From NCBI GenBank assembly GCA_946902875.1, contig OX336336.1, positions 5,240,545 to 5,304,544 of the forward strand: DNA of 64,000 nt, given 5' to 3'. The DNA comes from Nematopogon swammerdamellus (Eukaryota > Arthropoda > Insecta > Lepidoptera > Adelidae). The translations under genes were made by a program, and so were the position numbers. The notes under the pieces are model-generated. The model was not told where the DNA came from. It worked only from the letters and a program-made list of their open reading frames with translations, and searched no databases. Of the stretch, positions 43,455 through 54,755 are shown one piece after another. How positions within the stretch are numbered: position 1 is the first letter of the stretch; the number at the start of each line of letters is the position of its first letter.

Positions 43455-43740
43455 TCCCAAACAAAATGTAATCCAAACAATTACACCCACTAATTACGCC
43501 ACAAAGTGGGCAAATACGATTTTAAAACTGGCGTAGCAGCGGGCACAGCTAATCATAAATAAGGCTCGCAATAAAAAGAGCATAATGACTGTTTACTCAA
43601 GAGTTTTCGCTGCTGACTTAGCTTCTTGTGATTAAATTCGAATCCCCGCAATCTATTTACTGGTCGGCACTAACTACCTGAGTTGAACCCGGTCCGTGGA
43701 AATACACATATAGAAGTAGAAACAACTATGTCACATCAAC
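43455..43740. other. Unassigned
   Basis: No feature recognised. Confidence 0.4.
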
Positions 43741-43936
43741 AATCACAGGGGTCCCCATAGAATAAACTAAAAATCTACCAACGCAATAGTTTGAAGCATT
43801 TTAACTAATCATGAATTTTAACTAATATGAAGCATTTCATCATACACGCCATAGATGGCGTGAGTGGCGCTGACCATGACATGGCGATACGGAACCCTCG
43901 GTGCGCGAGTTCGACTCGCACTTGGCTGGTTTTTAT
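43741..43936 (+). mobile_element. Family D element, 5'-truncated
   Basis: GGGGTCCCCATAGAATAAAC, GATGGCGTGAGTGGCGCTGA, GCGCGAGTTCGACTCGCACT. Confidence 0.82.
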
Positions 43937-44055
43937 TAGTTTTAATTTTATATTCGTTTAGTTTCATGTTACCTAATATAATAACAATTTACAGTATATT
44001 TGCTATAAATAAATTATATCACCACAAAAAAAAATGCACTTTTACAAATAATGTA

Positions 44056-44205
44056 CAGTGCTCGGCAGTAAGTAATGAACATTAAGGTTTAGAAAGAGAC
44101 ATACCGGTTGTAGAGCGTCGTCTCTGTCGCAACTAGTCGAGTTCGCGCAACAAAGACGACGCTCTGAAACCGGATGGTGTCTTTCTAAACCTTAATGTTC
44201 ATTTT
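44056..44205. mobile_element. MITE, CAGTGCTCGGCAG end
   Basis: Left end CAGTGCTCGGCAGTAAGTAA after TA. Arms with ATGAACATTAAGGTTTAGAA and GAGCGTCGTC are mirrored on the right, but the last ~20 bp of the right end are missing where family F begins. Confidence 0.72.
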
Positions 44206-44292
44206 GTACCGTGTGGGGCCGGTACTTTAAAAGAATAGCCCCACTGCATCTCTCCCCGTGTATGTCGTAAAAGGCGACTAAGGGATAAGACT
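44206..44292 (+). mobile_element. Family F fragment
   Basis: GTACCGTGTGGGGCCGGTAC, CCCCACTGCATCTCTCCCCG, GTCGTAAAAGGCGACTAAGG. Opposite orientation to the F copies at 21-40 kb. Confidence 0.78.
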
Positions 44293-44525
44293 CCCTTCTT
44301 ATATTACTAGGTGTTACGGTTTAACCCGCCCTGGTCGGTACCACCGCACTGAATAAAAGGTCGGTCAAAACGGCTATGTGAATAGTTTGTGTTTTCCGTC
44401 CAGTTCAGTGTAGCCGGCACGACCGAAGGGAATCGCTGACGTGGCACCAAGTTCACCCGGAGTTATGGGCTGACATCACGGATGTTGTAGGTGATGTAGC
44501 CAACCGTGTCAGCTTCCATAAAAAA
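44293..44525 (+). mobile_element. 5S-headed SINE, head lost
   Basis: Starts within the body (CTTATATTACTAGGTGTTAC) and keeps the complete 3' half with A-run. Confidence 0.82.
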
Positions 44526-44594
44526 GAAAAATGTGCACGTCTGGTCAGCTAAAGGCTGAGTTAAGGTAAGGTTAGTTAAGGTTGACTGGAAGAT

Positions 44595-44715
44595 ATATTT
44601 ATAAATGATAAGTGCAGTGCTTTGCACCTCATGTAAATTTTTATATTGTGCTTATTTCTGTAAAATTGTTTTGTAGCAGTAAAGTATTTCCCTCCACATT
44701 TAATTATCTATTTAT
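44595..44715 (+). mobile_element. LINE 3' terminus, diverged
   Basis: GATAAGTGCAGTGCTTTGCA, CCTCATGTAAATTTTTATAT and GCAGTAAAGTATTTC. Diverged copy of the 5435 family. Confidence 0.6.
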
Positions 44716-44852
44716 CTCTGTTACACTTGTTTACTCGAGTGTCTGCTATAAGTTGTAAAAGGTGTGTACGCCGATCATTCGTTGGTATCGTACCAAAAGA
44801 TGAAATGTATTTGACAAATGCCGTTTCGGGATGTTTAATGTTTATTTTCACT

Positions 44853-45366
44853 CTCTTAAGACGAAACGGAAGTTTACTTTCTCTATAAAAAATCGTCTTT
44901 CGGCATTTATGTTTTCTAGCCCCCTAAACCTTATCTGATTTTTAAATATTCTGGTCTTAAAGACAGTCCAGTCTACGTTCCTGTAATTTTTTTGTTTAGA
45001 TGAAATATACCCACAACACCATCAGCTAAAAATTTGTATATCGACCGAAAAAATTAGATTTTTTTATTTTTTCATGTCATGAAGTTCAGATTTATTGAGT
45101 GATCATCACTTTAGATATTCCAAAAATAAAAAGACAGAAACGTAGATTTTACAGTCATTATTGCAACCAAAAGTAGGTGTTAGGTACTTTTACTTTTTTT
45201 TCATTGTTATTATAATTGATTACGTATTATATTGAAATAAAACTTTTATTTTTTTAAAACCAAAAATAGAATTCAAAAAAATCTGATAAGGTTTAGGGGG
45301 TTAAAAAACATAAATGCCGAAAGACAATTTTGCATGGAGAAAGTTAACTTCCGTCTCGTCTTAACC
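44853..45366. mobile_element. TIR element, about 510 bp
   Basis: TTAAGACGAAACGGAAGTTT at the left and AACTTCCGTCTCGTCTTAA at the right. The inverted arms continue ~80 bp (CGTCTTTCGGCATTTATGTT, CCCCCTAAACCTTATC). Internal ORFs absent. The target may be TA or TTAA. Related copy at 57776..58815. Confidence 0.82.
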
Positions 45367-45707
45367 AACTCGGCGGATGAGCAGACACGACAAACCTTTT
45401 AACCTTGCCTCCCGCCTCACTTCTGTTCACCTCTTCTTTCCTTGTGGACCGGCGACTTTCGTAATTAAATACTTTCTGCTTAGGTGATCACTGCTTGCAG
45501 TGAAGTTAACTTAGTAAAGTACAGACGCGTTCTCGAGTGAAGATTATTCCGTATTTCTTGTCTATATTGTCTAAATTATGCGCAGTTAGTTACAAAATAA
45601 CTAAAGGAAATTATCGTAAATATTCAATGTCGCCTATGAAACAGACTAAGAGCCAGTTTAGGCGGCAGTGTTCAATAAATACACAATCTCGCGGGTACAG
45701 CATAGTT

Positions 45708-45752
45708 CACAGAGCATCAAAGGCGCGCGCGGTAGGTATTTGATGCTCTGTG
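45708..45752. repeat. 14-bp perfect stem-loop
   Basis: CACAGAGCATCAAA, a CG-rich loop, TTTGATGCTCTGTG. Confidence 0.95.
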
Positions 45753-45854
45753 GTATAGTTGCTATTTTAATGCATTTATTCAAGCATTGTTTTCTGTATA
45801 AATCACCTGTAATATAGCTACCTTTATGTATGTATGTGCCTGATCAATAAACAC

Positions 45855-46711
45855 TTTTTTAGGGTTCCGTATCCGGTACGGGACACTATTATTAAGCCTA
45901 CGCCGTCTGTTTGTCTGTCTGTCCGTCCGTCCGTCCGTCCGTCCGTCCGTCTGTCCGAGGGCTGCATCTCTTGAACCGTAATAGGTAGCGTTTTAAAATT
46001 TTCACAGAATATGTGTTATTATGGCCGATATTTTTTTATGTTTTTTTTTATGTAATCCGTTATGGGTGGCTGAGTCAGAGGGGCCAAAGCACATGCTCTG
46101 ACTAGCCAATATCACCTTCGAGAAGGTAGGTGCCATACCGGAGACTTCCCTGGATTGCTGGCTATACTGGACTAGAGGAGAACACAACCGAGGCTGCTAT
46201 GCGGCCATCTTACATCCAGTACGGTGGTACCAACCCAGTCGGCTACAATTTGAGCCTACCACCTAGTAAGGGACAAGGGAAGGGACCTACAGTTTTACAC
46301 CGGTTCCGAACGGTGAAGCAGCAGGTGTAGGTATGCACGTAAATTTTTTCGTCAGAAAAAACTCATTGGTACACGCCGACCGGATTCGAACCTCGGACCT
46401 CCCGCATGAGAACCCGATGCCCAAACCACTCGGCCACCCGCCGCTATAACGCCGCCGCCGTCGGTCGCCGCCGATATAACAACAAATAATAAAAATAAGA
46501 AAAAGTAAAAAATTCACGGGGGTTCCCATAGAAGAAACTAAAAAGTGTATGCGCGCGCGTCTTCTACCAAATAAGCATTTAAACTAATCATGAATTATAA
46601 CTAATATGAAGCATTTCATAAACACGCCATAGATGTTGTGAGTGGCGCTTGCCATGACATGGCGATACGGAACCCTCGGTGTGCGAGTTTGACTCGCACT
46701 TGGCCGGTTTT
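45855..46711 (+). mobile_element. Family D element interrupted by a SINE
   Basis: 45855..46031 and 46478..46711 make one D copy from TTTTTTAGGGTTCCGTATCC to GACTCGCACTTGGCCGG. A long (TCCG)n lies at 45920..45950. Confidence 0.87.
46032..46469 (-). mobile_element. tRNA-headed SINE with target duplication
   Basis: 438 bp. GCCGATAT occurs on both sides (46024..46031 and 46470..46477) but once in uninterrupted D copies. The minus-strand head has TGGCCGAGTGGTTTGG (A-box region) and GAGGTTCGAATCC (B box). GC-rich (GCC)n leader at 46447..46469. The A-tail is the T-run at 46032. Confidence 0.9.
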
Positions 46712-46941
46712 TTTATTTTATGATTTGATTTGATATTACGGAATCTTAAGGGAGGACACGAACCGCATCGTCGATATGGGAGGTTCCAGTGAGGCCATAT
46801 TTCCTCGATAGATTGACCATCATGCGATAATAGTGTTTTAACTAAAAGCCTAGTGAACGCGTGCGACCTCTACCTGAAATCTGTTTCACACTAGCTAGAG
46901 TAGTACTATATGGGCTGATTTTTATCACAGATTCAATTATA

Positions 46942-47210
46942 CACGGTGTTGCAGTTGACCCCGTAATATATTTAACTGACATAAGGGGGTTATTCTATAT
47001 GTGAAACTAAACAACTTCTGTGGCGAAAAAAAAAAAAATTATGCAAAAATAAATTATTTTTTCAATACAAATTTTAAATACCTATTCTCAAAATGTATGG
47101 AGAAAACAATTTTTTTTCTTCAAATTTTAAAGTCGTAGAACAAAAGTTGTTCTATTTCACGTACAGAATCACCCCCTTTCGGGTTTTACGGTTGGGATTG
47201 CAACACCGTG
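46942..47210. mobile_element. MITE, 269 bp, TA target
   Basis: CACGGTGTTGCAGTTGACCC at the left, CAACACCGTG at the right, TA on each side. Inner parts (GTTATTCTATATGTGAAA / TTCACGTACAGAATCACCCC) extend the inverted repeat. Confidence 0.82.
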
Positions 47211-47722
47211 TATAAAGCCCTTATAAAAGAAATGAAAAAACTCGGGCTGGTGCCTATATGTCCGTCCGTATGTCCGTCTGTAAAAACATCTAGCTCCTAA
47301 ACTAAATTGATCAATCTTTTGATTTCAGAGAGGCAGCAAAATATTTAACTAACTACCAAACTTTACTAATGACTACGTCAGTGAAATTGCAGATCTGTTG
47401 CAGTATGAACCGAGGCCTTTACCGAATGATCCTGTTTATTCAGTCCAGATTAACGGGCTTTAACGATACTCGCATTCTCGTTAAAGCTCCAAAGTTAATT
47501 AAACGAAAGTTATGCCATCATTTAACCCAATAAAACACACTTCCATGGAACTTGTATCTAAGCTTGCATGATGAAGTGTACTTATGTTGACATACGAAAA
47601 ATTACACATAAATATACAGAGAACATTATCACACAAATTTCAAAGATTAATACCTAATTAAAAAATAAATCAAGCAATAGTAAATAAAACAATTTATTTT
47701 TATTTTTATTTTATTATACATA

Positions 47723-48201
47723 CAGGCTGTTGTAACGGCCACTCCATTAAATTTAGGAAATGGTTATTGGGATCAATAGTAACAAAAAAGTCAAATAACA
47801 TTTTTCTGAATTCCCTTTAAATAAAAAGTTACAGTTTTCATACAAACTAATTGATAAATTTAGTGTAAAAAGAAGAAGTTCCTCACGAACGTGGGAGTAA
47901 AAGGCGCGCGGTGAGTGAGCGAGCAAGGACGAGTGCGCGGAGCTAGGATCTATGGCTAGGAGATGCGCGGTGGCGGCGGCGGGGCGGCGGCGCGGCGTCA
48001 GTTTTTCGACCCTGACCGTTCCCGCGCCAGCACCCTCCCCCACGCGCGTCAAATTACACTGGGCGAAAACATAAATTTCAAAAATTAATATCTCCAAAAC
48101 TAGACACTTTAGAGAAAAACTTTTTTAACTTTTTTTTCTCAGAAAAAGCACGAGGATTGCGCTGGTGAAATAATTAATGTAGTGGCCGTTACAACACCCT
48201 G
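47723..48201 (-). mobile_element. MITE, 479 bp, GC-rich core
   Basis: Ends CAGGCTGTTGTAACGGCCAC and GTGGCCGTTACAACACCCTG, TA on each side. AT-rich arms surround a CpG-rich core (47885..48050). The same element in opposite orientation lies at 55745..56201. Confidence 0.9.
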
Positions 48202-48714
48202 TATGCTGTTGATTAATACCGTTTGCGCTTTCTGAGTATATGAAAAAGTGTTTAGTGTGTATTTACATTAACATTTTTAACAACACTAATGTTCAATATA
48301 CTTATTAAACATATTGTATACGTTAATGTTATGTATAATCTTGATAAGGGTTCTAGTATATTAGAAATACTTTTATTCCTGAACAAATTACATCCACCTT
48401 GAAGATATTTCATAGAGCCAACCTGTGAATATAAAAAAATAAAAGACACACATTTACTATCGGTAGCGTTATAAAACTACGAGCATCAAGATCATGCATT
48501 TTTTAAATGTTCCCGAGTTTAATACGCAGTTCGAAGGCTCCCTGGGGTTTATGTGGCTGGTAATAATTTAGCAGCGTGGAACGTGATAGCCTCCAGCTAC
48601 GTAAAATGGGTTAGTCAGTGCATGTGCTCGCTAAGTTGGCGTTTACTTTAAACCACAGTAGCATAATATAGTGTTTACCGAAACTAGTTTTACAATGGTA
48701 TCAAGTTTAAGATA

Positions 48715-49087
48715 TAGTGCGACAAGGCTTGAAATGAACGTGGATGACGTTTGTGCGAGGGCGCTGCTGCAGCATTAAGGTTGTGAATTTTGAAAATTTC
48801 CTTACACTAGGGGAAAATATCGCTGCAAAAGAAAATGTATGTAATGTACCTATAAGGTAGGTAGGTGCTTACTTATTTTTTTATTTTATGTATTGAATTT
48901 TAGGAGGACTTGCTCACTAATAAAATAACATAACAAACTTCGATTTCTGCTAACAACACCACATACTAAGAATAGATACTAACGTACGATTGAACGGGTG
49001 AAACGCGAGACGGTCATCTGGCAACACTGTGGCGGCGTTAGTTCCGCTGTCAGCCACGTTCATTTCAAGCCTTGTCTTGTCGCACTG
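48715..49087. mobile_element. MITE, 373 bp, TA target
   Basis: TAGTGCGACAAGGCTTGAAA at the left and TTTCAAGCCTTG..TCGCACTG at the right, flanked by TA. Arms extend through AATGAACGTGG. Interior has no ORF. Confidence 0.85.
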
Positions 49088-49312
49088 TAGTCTTAGTTTA
49101 ATTCGATGTGTTGACACAGGGCAAAGTCTTTATGGTGGATAGCATCAACACATATTTAACAGTTGACCAAAGATAATGACTCCCATACTAGCCAATAGAA
49201 TAAATTTACATGGCACTCCGATATCAATCTGACGACCATGTATGTCAAACAACAAGCGTACCAAACTAACAGACCAATAGTGCTATGCGCTCTAGATCTA
49301 TTATCAATACTA

Positions 49313-49681
49313 CTAATAATAAATCTGTAAGGGGTGGTCATGGAGTAAGTTAATTTGTTTTATCAGATACTGCTTGTGTAGTATGGTGATAGTATGTATG
49401 ATACTAAAACTAAATTTACGATTTTTAGAAATCTTTTCTGTATGTATGTTCCTCCATAACTCTTAAACTGATCATCCGAATTCTATGAAACTTAGTACAA
49501 GCACATTTGATTATACGGGACACGGGATAGGCTAAATAAAATTTAGTTCAGGTTACGCTAAGATGTGAATCTCGTGCAAACCGGATTGTTCCGCGCGCCG
49601 AAATAAAGATACGGCGGCGGGCTTACTTACTTTCTTCTTTTTAAATACAAATTTCATGCGAGCGAAGCCGCGGGAAGCTAG
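49313..49681 (+). mobile_element. Lep1-type Helitron-like element
   Basis: CTACTAATAATAAATCTGTA start, AAACTTAGTACAAGCACATT, TTGTTCCGCGCGCCGAAATA, end GCGAAGCCGCGGG-AAGCTAG then T. Full length. Confidence 0.82.
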
Positions 49682-50570
49682 TATCTATATAATGTATGTA
49701 CAGATCTATATGCCACTGAAGCGATGAGACTCTTTTAATAAGTAAAATGTTAACAGATAAACATTTATTTTCCTATTCAATTATAAAGAGAAGGTACGAT
49801 TACAAACATAAGATGCGTTACGAATGATTATATATAATTTAAATTATTAGGGCCGTGGATTAAATGAGCGATCTATATGTGACCTAGAAGACTGGCTCGA
49901 TCTCTACATATTTCACATGCCGAAAACCGTCTTTTCGGTGGCATTTTCATAAAATATATTCACTGAATAGTATTCGATCACATTACACTAAAAGGTAACA
50001 AATCAAAAATAAACCAATTACTAACTGTAAAAAAATCTATAAAAACAACCTTACACAAGACACAAGACCAAGTAATATGGCTGACGAAATATTGAAAGAA
50101 AGAGAAACCGCACTGAGGAAGTATCCGCCATTATTTGCTATGTGATTCCTAGTTGCGCTGGCCTATCTGCTACATATTGTGAATCTGCTCTTCAATAATA
50201 TATTTTTCTTCTGATGAATCGAGATCGACGCGACATATGACATCGATGACCGACAAATCAGTTTCCAGTTGACGAAAAGCACTAAAGTTACCAAATGGAT
50301 CATATGGCTATAATATATAGGTATCAATTTGGCTAGATCGCAATAAATCAATTATGTTGAATATGACCCTGTTGCTTATCTAACCGTCCGTCCGTCGCCC
50401 TTCATGAATAGTCATGATCCCGATACGCTGTCCAATGCTTAGTAGCCCTTGGAATGATTCCTATTACTTCCAATACATGAAGTCCTGAACACATATTTGG
50501 TGATATCTGACGATAGACTGTAAGCGATGTTATTATGTGGCTAGTCACTAAAATACTTGTAATAATATGT
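49682..50570. other. Unassigned
   Basis: Unique-looking. No exon or repeat recognised. Confidence 0.4.
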
Positions 50571-50745
50571 ATAAAAAAACTATTTAAAAAAATATAAAAA
50601 CCGCCTTCAAAAATGTATGAAATAAAACTAAATCGAACCCTAGAGTTGAAGGCGGTCGGTTGGTGATTTTTGCTTGCTTTAGCACCGCCTTCAACTCTAG
50701 AGTTCGATTTTTTTTTATTTCATAAATTTTTGAAAGCATTTCCTT
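50571..50745. repeat. Foldback, shorter relative of 28829
   Basis: AAACCGCCTTCAAAAATGTA and CGAACCCTAGAGTTGAAGGC, mirrored at 50684..50745. The outer CCGACTTCC parts are absent. Confidence 0.88.
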
Positions 50746-50966
50746 ATCCCGTACGGAAGCCTATTACTAAGCCTCCGCCGTCCGTTCGTCCGTCCGTCCG
50801 TCTGTACTCTGTCCGAGGGCTGTATCTCTTGAACTCTGTAATAGGTAGCCCGTTGAAACTTTCACAGAATATGTGTTACTATGGCGGATATAACAACAAA
50901 TAAGAAAAATAAGAAAATGTTAAAAATTAAGGGGGCTCCCATACAACAAACGTACAATCAAATCGA
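50746..50966 (+). mobile_element. Family D element, 3' part missing
   Basis: TATCCCGTACGGAAGCCTAT, (GTCC)n, GTAATAGGTAGCCCGTTGAA, stops at GGGGGCTCCCATACAA. Confidence 0.8.
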
Positions 50967-51093
50967 TTAATCACATTATTGAATAATAGATGGCGCCACA
51001 GGCTTTTATACATTGCAATGTTGAAAGCAAAAGATAGGCGGGTAATTAGCGGATAGATATTCTTGAATATTTACTTTTTCGAAATTTGGAAAG

Positions 51094-51350
51094 ACAATTT
51101 CATTTTGGTTTTTCTTTTTTTCATGACCGTTTTCACATTGACGTATTTGATTTTCAAATATGACATCTTTGTTTATGTTGCATTTGTGGACATAATTGTT
51201 ACCACGGTTCTGATTGTTTCCAGGGTTACGGTTACTTCCTTGGTTACCGTTGTTACTTCCTTGGTTACCGTTGTTATTTCCTTGGTTACGATTTTTGTAC
51301 CAACAATCTAGATACGGAAACGTCCATTTGATTGATACACTTTTTGAAGA
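51094..51350 (-). other. Open frame with Asn/Gly heptapeptide repeats
   Basis: The minus strand is open for about 85 codons without a Met start. It includes FPYLDCWYKNRNQG, then GNQGSNN-type heptads repeated about three times from a 21-bp minisatellite (51225..51290), and ends GHEKKEKPK-stop. A TATCTAG acceptor-like site lies at its left. It could be a terminal exon, a retroelement gag scrap or a plain minisatellite. Confidence 0.25.
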
Positions 51351-51744
51351 CCGTTATAGATGAGCTAGGGAATATACTCAACGCAAGACCATTCCGCCCA
51401 AGTTTTCGCCGTACGAAACAGGAACGATTTCGAAAAAGCGATCAAGTGCGATTCGAACTCGCGTGGTTCCGTACCATTCCGTTTTCCGTGAAAATAGAAG
51501 ATTTAGGATTTCCTGTAAACTATAAGAGAGGCGCTATAGTTAATATTTTGTCTAAATATTTGACTTCAAAGTTTCGGAGCTAGGGGATGGGTGCTCGATT
51601 TTCGTATATTTTCTTTAATACCTTTTAAATAATGCATTTTAAAATAATAAAAGATATTTTTTTAGAGTGAACAATTTATTTAAATAATTACTCGTACATT
51701 GTAAGACTTTTCTGCAGTGTTCGGTTGACGTCAGAAATTTTTCA

Positions 51745-52195
51745 TACATACATACATACATAACTCACGCTTTTGTATCCCGACAATCAGGGTAAGCAGA
51801 GTAATCGGTGTTGTGCTATAAGTTCATACATACACACACATACATAACGTCACGCCTGCCTGCCTCCCAGTGGGGCAGGCAAAGACAACGGACCTAACCC
51901 ACACAAAGAACCCAACCCCCACGCGCCACCATCCTGACACACTTTTGCCGCCTCTTCCACTCTCATAATGTTCTTCATACAAGCTCGTTGGTTACGGGTA
52001 CTACGCACCTGACCCTTTTCGAGCACATGCCCGATCTGGTCCAGGTACGTGCGTCTAGGGCGACCCTTCCCGACTCTTCCACTAACATTCGCTCCATAGA
52101 TTTCTTTCATTAGTCTCCTATCATCCATTCTACAGACACACATACTCCTCCTTTTCCACACATAGGTACTCCTCCTATTCCACACATTTTTCATC
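51745..52195 (-). pseudogene. 5'-truncated LINE, ORF C-terminus and tail
   Basis: Second copy of the LINE at 29245: GRPRRTYLDQIGHVLEKGQV and RMDDRRLMKEIYGANVSG, with the same tail and a (CATA)n run at its 3' end. A 15-bp duplication adds a second 'tccttttccacacata' at the 5' edge. Confidence 0.82.
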
Positions 52196-52240
52196 TATGT
52201 TAGATTAGTTAAAATAATAATTTGTTTTTACTTATACTTA

Positions 52241-52325
52241 AGGAACCCAGACAGACAGACACAAGAGTGATCCTATAAAAGTTCCGTTTTGTTCCTCTTT
52301 TCATGTAAGGAACCCTAAAAACGAC
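52241..52325 (-). mobile_element. Family D variant scrap
   Basis: CCCAGACAGACAGACACAAG, AGTGATCCTATAAAAGTTCC, AAGGAACCCTAAAAAC. This matches the subfamily at 19486 rather than the main D type. Confidence 0.6.
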
Positions 52326-52886
52326 CGGCTTAGGCCTCGGCGTTATATCCGTATGAATAAGTAGCATCAAGGAGAAAATATATTCCAACGAATAATGTAT
52401 CGGTTCTCTCCACCCACTACTGTGCGCATCCTATAATGGCGTGAGATATCACTCGATATTTTCATATTGAATAGCTAGTGCTTTTTAAGCACTTGAAACA
52501 GACGTGATTTTATTTATGAGATTACAAGTTAATATTATTGAAGTATTGTCATGCACGAGGTCGACTGGGAAACATGGAATTCCGTATGGCGAAGCGACGA
52601 AGCAGCGATTTTTAAATCTGAGATTAACGTCGTAATTGGTCGTAGGTAGCCATTTTTTAATCTCGAGATTAACGTCGTAATTGTCGTAGCGATTTTTTTT
52701 ATCTGAGATTAAAAAATAGCTATTTTGACCAGCGATTAGTTGTGCCAGAGATTCGTTTTGCATGTTTCGCTTCCCACCTATTAAAATTTAATATGCTTAC
52801 CCCCTTTCACTTCCAGGACCTTGACTCATGCGAAATATTAAGTTTTTCATAAATTAGTGAAGTAAGGCCAATAAATTCGCGCGGGG
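52326..52886. other. Unassigned; diverged direct repeat
   Basis: GAGATTAACGTCGTAATTG occurs at 52620 and 52666. A 92-codon minus frame through it is a by-product. Confidence 0.45.
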
Positions 52887-52981
52887 ATTGCAGGGAGGCT
52901 ACTAAAGCCAGAAATCTGGTATCCGCGCGGACACCAGATTGCAGGGAGGCTACTAAAGCCAGAAATCTGGTATCCGCGCGG
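52887..52981. repeat. 51-bp tandem duplication
   Basis: ATTGCAGGGAGGCTACTAAA ... GGTATCCGCGCGG repeated twice, 51 bp apart. Each unit contains an inverted CCAGA.TCTGG. Confidence 0.95.
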
Positions 52982-53089
52982 AAACAAGGGAAAGGAACAG
53001 GTTGTTGATTGGTAAGTAATTTTTTTTTTGATGTGTTATTGCGTATTAAATATTTATTATGTGTTCAACTTCAATTATATATCACTTCT

Positions 53090-53340
53090 TTTGTATGGAA
53101 GATAATTTTATTGGCTATATATAGCAACTACTTCATCCGACTCGTGATGTCAGCCCATCAAAGGATTGATGAGCTAGGTGCCATGTAAGTGCTAATCTTT
53201 GGTGTGCTCGTGCAACATTCAATTGAACTGGACGGAAAACACTACAACTACTTTCATAGCCGTATCGATCGACCATCCGTCTAGTCAGTGCGGTGTGGTA
53301 GGTATCAATCTCAACGGGTTTAGTTAAATAAACTTACGGA
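53090..53340 (-). mobile_element. 5S-headed SINE, diverged
   Basis: CGTGATGTCAGCCCATCAAA, GAACTGGACGGAAAACACT and GTCAGTGCGGTG. Old copy without head. Confidence 0.68.
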
Positions 53341-53535
53341 AAACATTTATTCCGAGCTCTTTCTGCCCATATATTTCCTCCCTAAGCACAGTCTCGGAGC
53401 CTTCAAGAGGAGCGTAAATAGGCATCTCTCAGGCCGGCATGGTATTGGCAACCCCCGCATACGACCGAATATCCACGAGCATCATTAGACACCTTATGGG
53501 TGGCTCGGCGCCACATGTCGAGTTTCAATAAAAAA
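53341..53535 (+). pseudogene. LINE ORF C-terminus (FKRSVNRHL type)
   Basis: Plus strand encodes FKRSVNRHLSGRHGIGNPRI and RPNIHEHH-stop, then TTAGACACCTTATG and an A-run. It resembles the 'LGxFKxRVNRxL' C-terminus of Jockey-like polyproteins. Relatives at 54756 (minus) and 62815. Confidence 0.75.
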
Positions 53536-53564
53536 AACTTCATACCTGATATTAATTTAGCTAA

Positions 53565-53696
53565 AATAATCTGCCGGCCAACCGTTGACATGAGCTGCAA
53601 TTAATTGTAATAATCTGCCGGTTAACCGTTGACATGAGCTGCAATTAATTGTAATAATCTTCCGGCCAACCGTTGACATGAGCTGCAATTAATTGT
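53565..53696. repeat. 44-bp tandem repeat, 3 copies
   Basis: AATAATCTGCCGGCCAACCG then TTGACATGAGCTGCAATTAA; starts at 53565, 53609 and 53653. Confidence 0.97.
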
Positions 53697-54157
53697 ATTT
53701 CAGAAATTCTCACTATTACCAGACGAGCCGAAATTATTATTAAATGAATGGGTGACAAATTATTCGTATTTCAATGAATAATTTTGTCATTTTCTTCTTT
53801 CGTATTTAATAATAAATACTCATCTTTGTTTGAAGAACAAAATTACAATCACTTATTCCGCCCACGTTCAATCAAGTATGTTTCTGCTTCATCTGCTTTG
53901 CTTCACAGTGCAAATGAAATTCAGAAATGTTTTTAGTTTGATCTTGAGTCTAGTCTAATCAAATCTAACATTTCGTTATAAATGTAAATCTTGTAGAATA
54001 AAAACATTTCTCCAAACTCGATCGAAGTGTTCTATATTGTAGGTAAGTATATGAGATATTATGTAGGTACATATGTACATATTATTATAAGATGCATGAG
54101 ATTCAACATCTGCCATTTGCACGTACAGATGTATGTTTTTAATTTGTATGTATTTTA
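53697..54157. other. Unassigned
   Basis: AT-rich, no feature recognised. Confidence 0.4.
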
Positions 54158-54543
54158 GGGTTCCGTATCATACGGAAGCCTATTATTAAGACTACGCCCT
54201 CTGTCTGTCTGTCTATCTGTCTGTTCGTCCGTCCTAGGGCTGTATCGTTTGAACCGTAATAGCTTAGCCGGATGAAATGTTTACAGAATATGTGTTATTA
54301 TGGGGGATGTGCCAACAAATAATAAAGAAACCAAAAATTAAAAAATTAAGGGGCGTATACAAGAAACATGCTAAGAATAGATTATAACATATTCAAGCTA
54401 CTGAATAATAGATGCCGCCACAGGTATTTATATTTTGCATTATAGAAAGACAAAATGTAGACGAATGTGGTTTTTTGACAGGTATGGTATAGCGGATCTA
54501 CGGAACCGTCCGTGCGCGAGTAAAACTCGCACTTGACCGATTT
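54158..54543 (+). mobile_element. Family D element, full length, diverged
   Basis: TTTTAGGGTTCCGTATCATA to GCGAGTAAAACTCGCACTTG ACCG and T-run. The terminal hairpin is kept despite divergence. Confidence 0.82.
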
Positions 54544-54544
54544 T

Positions 54545-54690
54545 TTTAACCTGACATGATTGGCTACATTATCTACTAGACCCGTGATGTTATCCACTCA
54601 CATCTTGGTGAACCAGGTGGTTTCCCTTTTGTGGTGCGCGCCGGCTACACTGAATTTGACGGAAAACACTATTTTCGCAGTCGTTTCACA
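54545..54690 (-). mobile_element. 5S-headed SINE, 3' half, diverged
   Basis: TGACATGATTGGCTACATTA, CCCGTGATGTTATCCACTCA, GCCGGCTACACTGAATTTGA. Confidence 0.65.
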
Positions 54691-54755
54691 CGTTATTTGA
54701 TATATCTGTGTGGATTTTGGACATTATATTCCTCGTCGTGGCGTAGTGTAAAGAA

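Noticed and set aside
43206..43493. 95-codon frame of repeated FILFY
   Set aside because: Direct product of the (ATTTT)n microsatellite.
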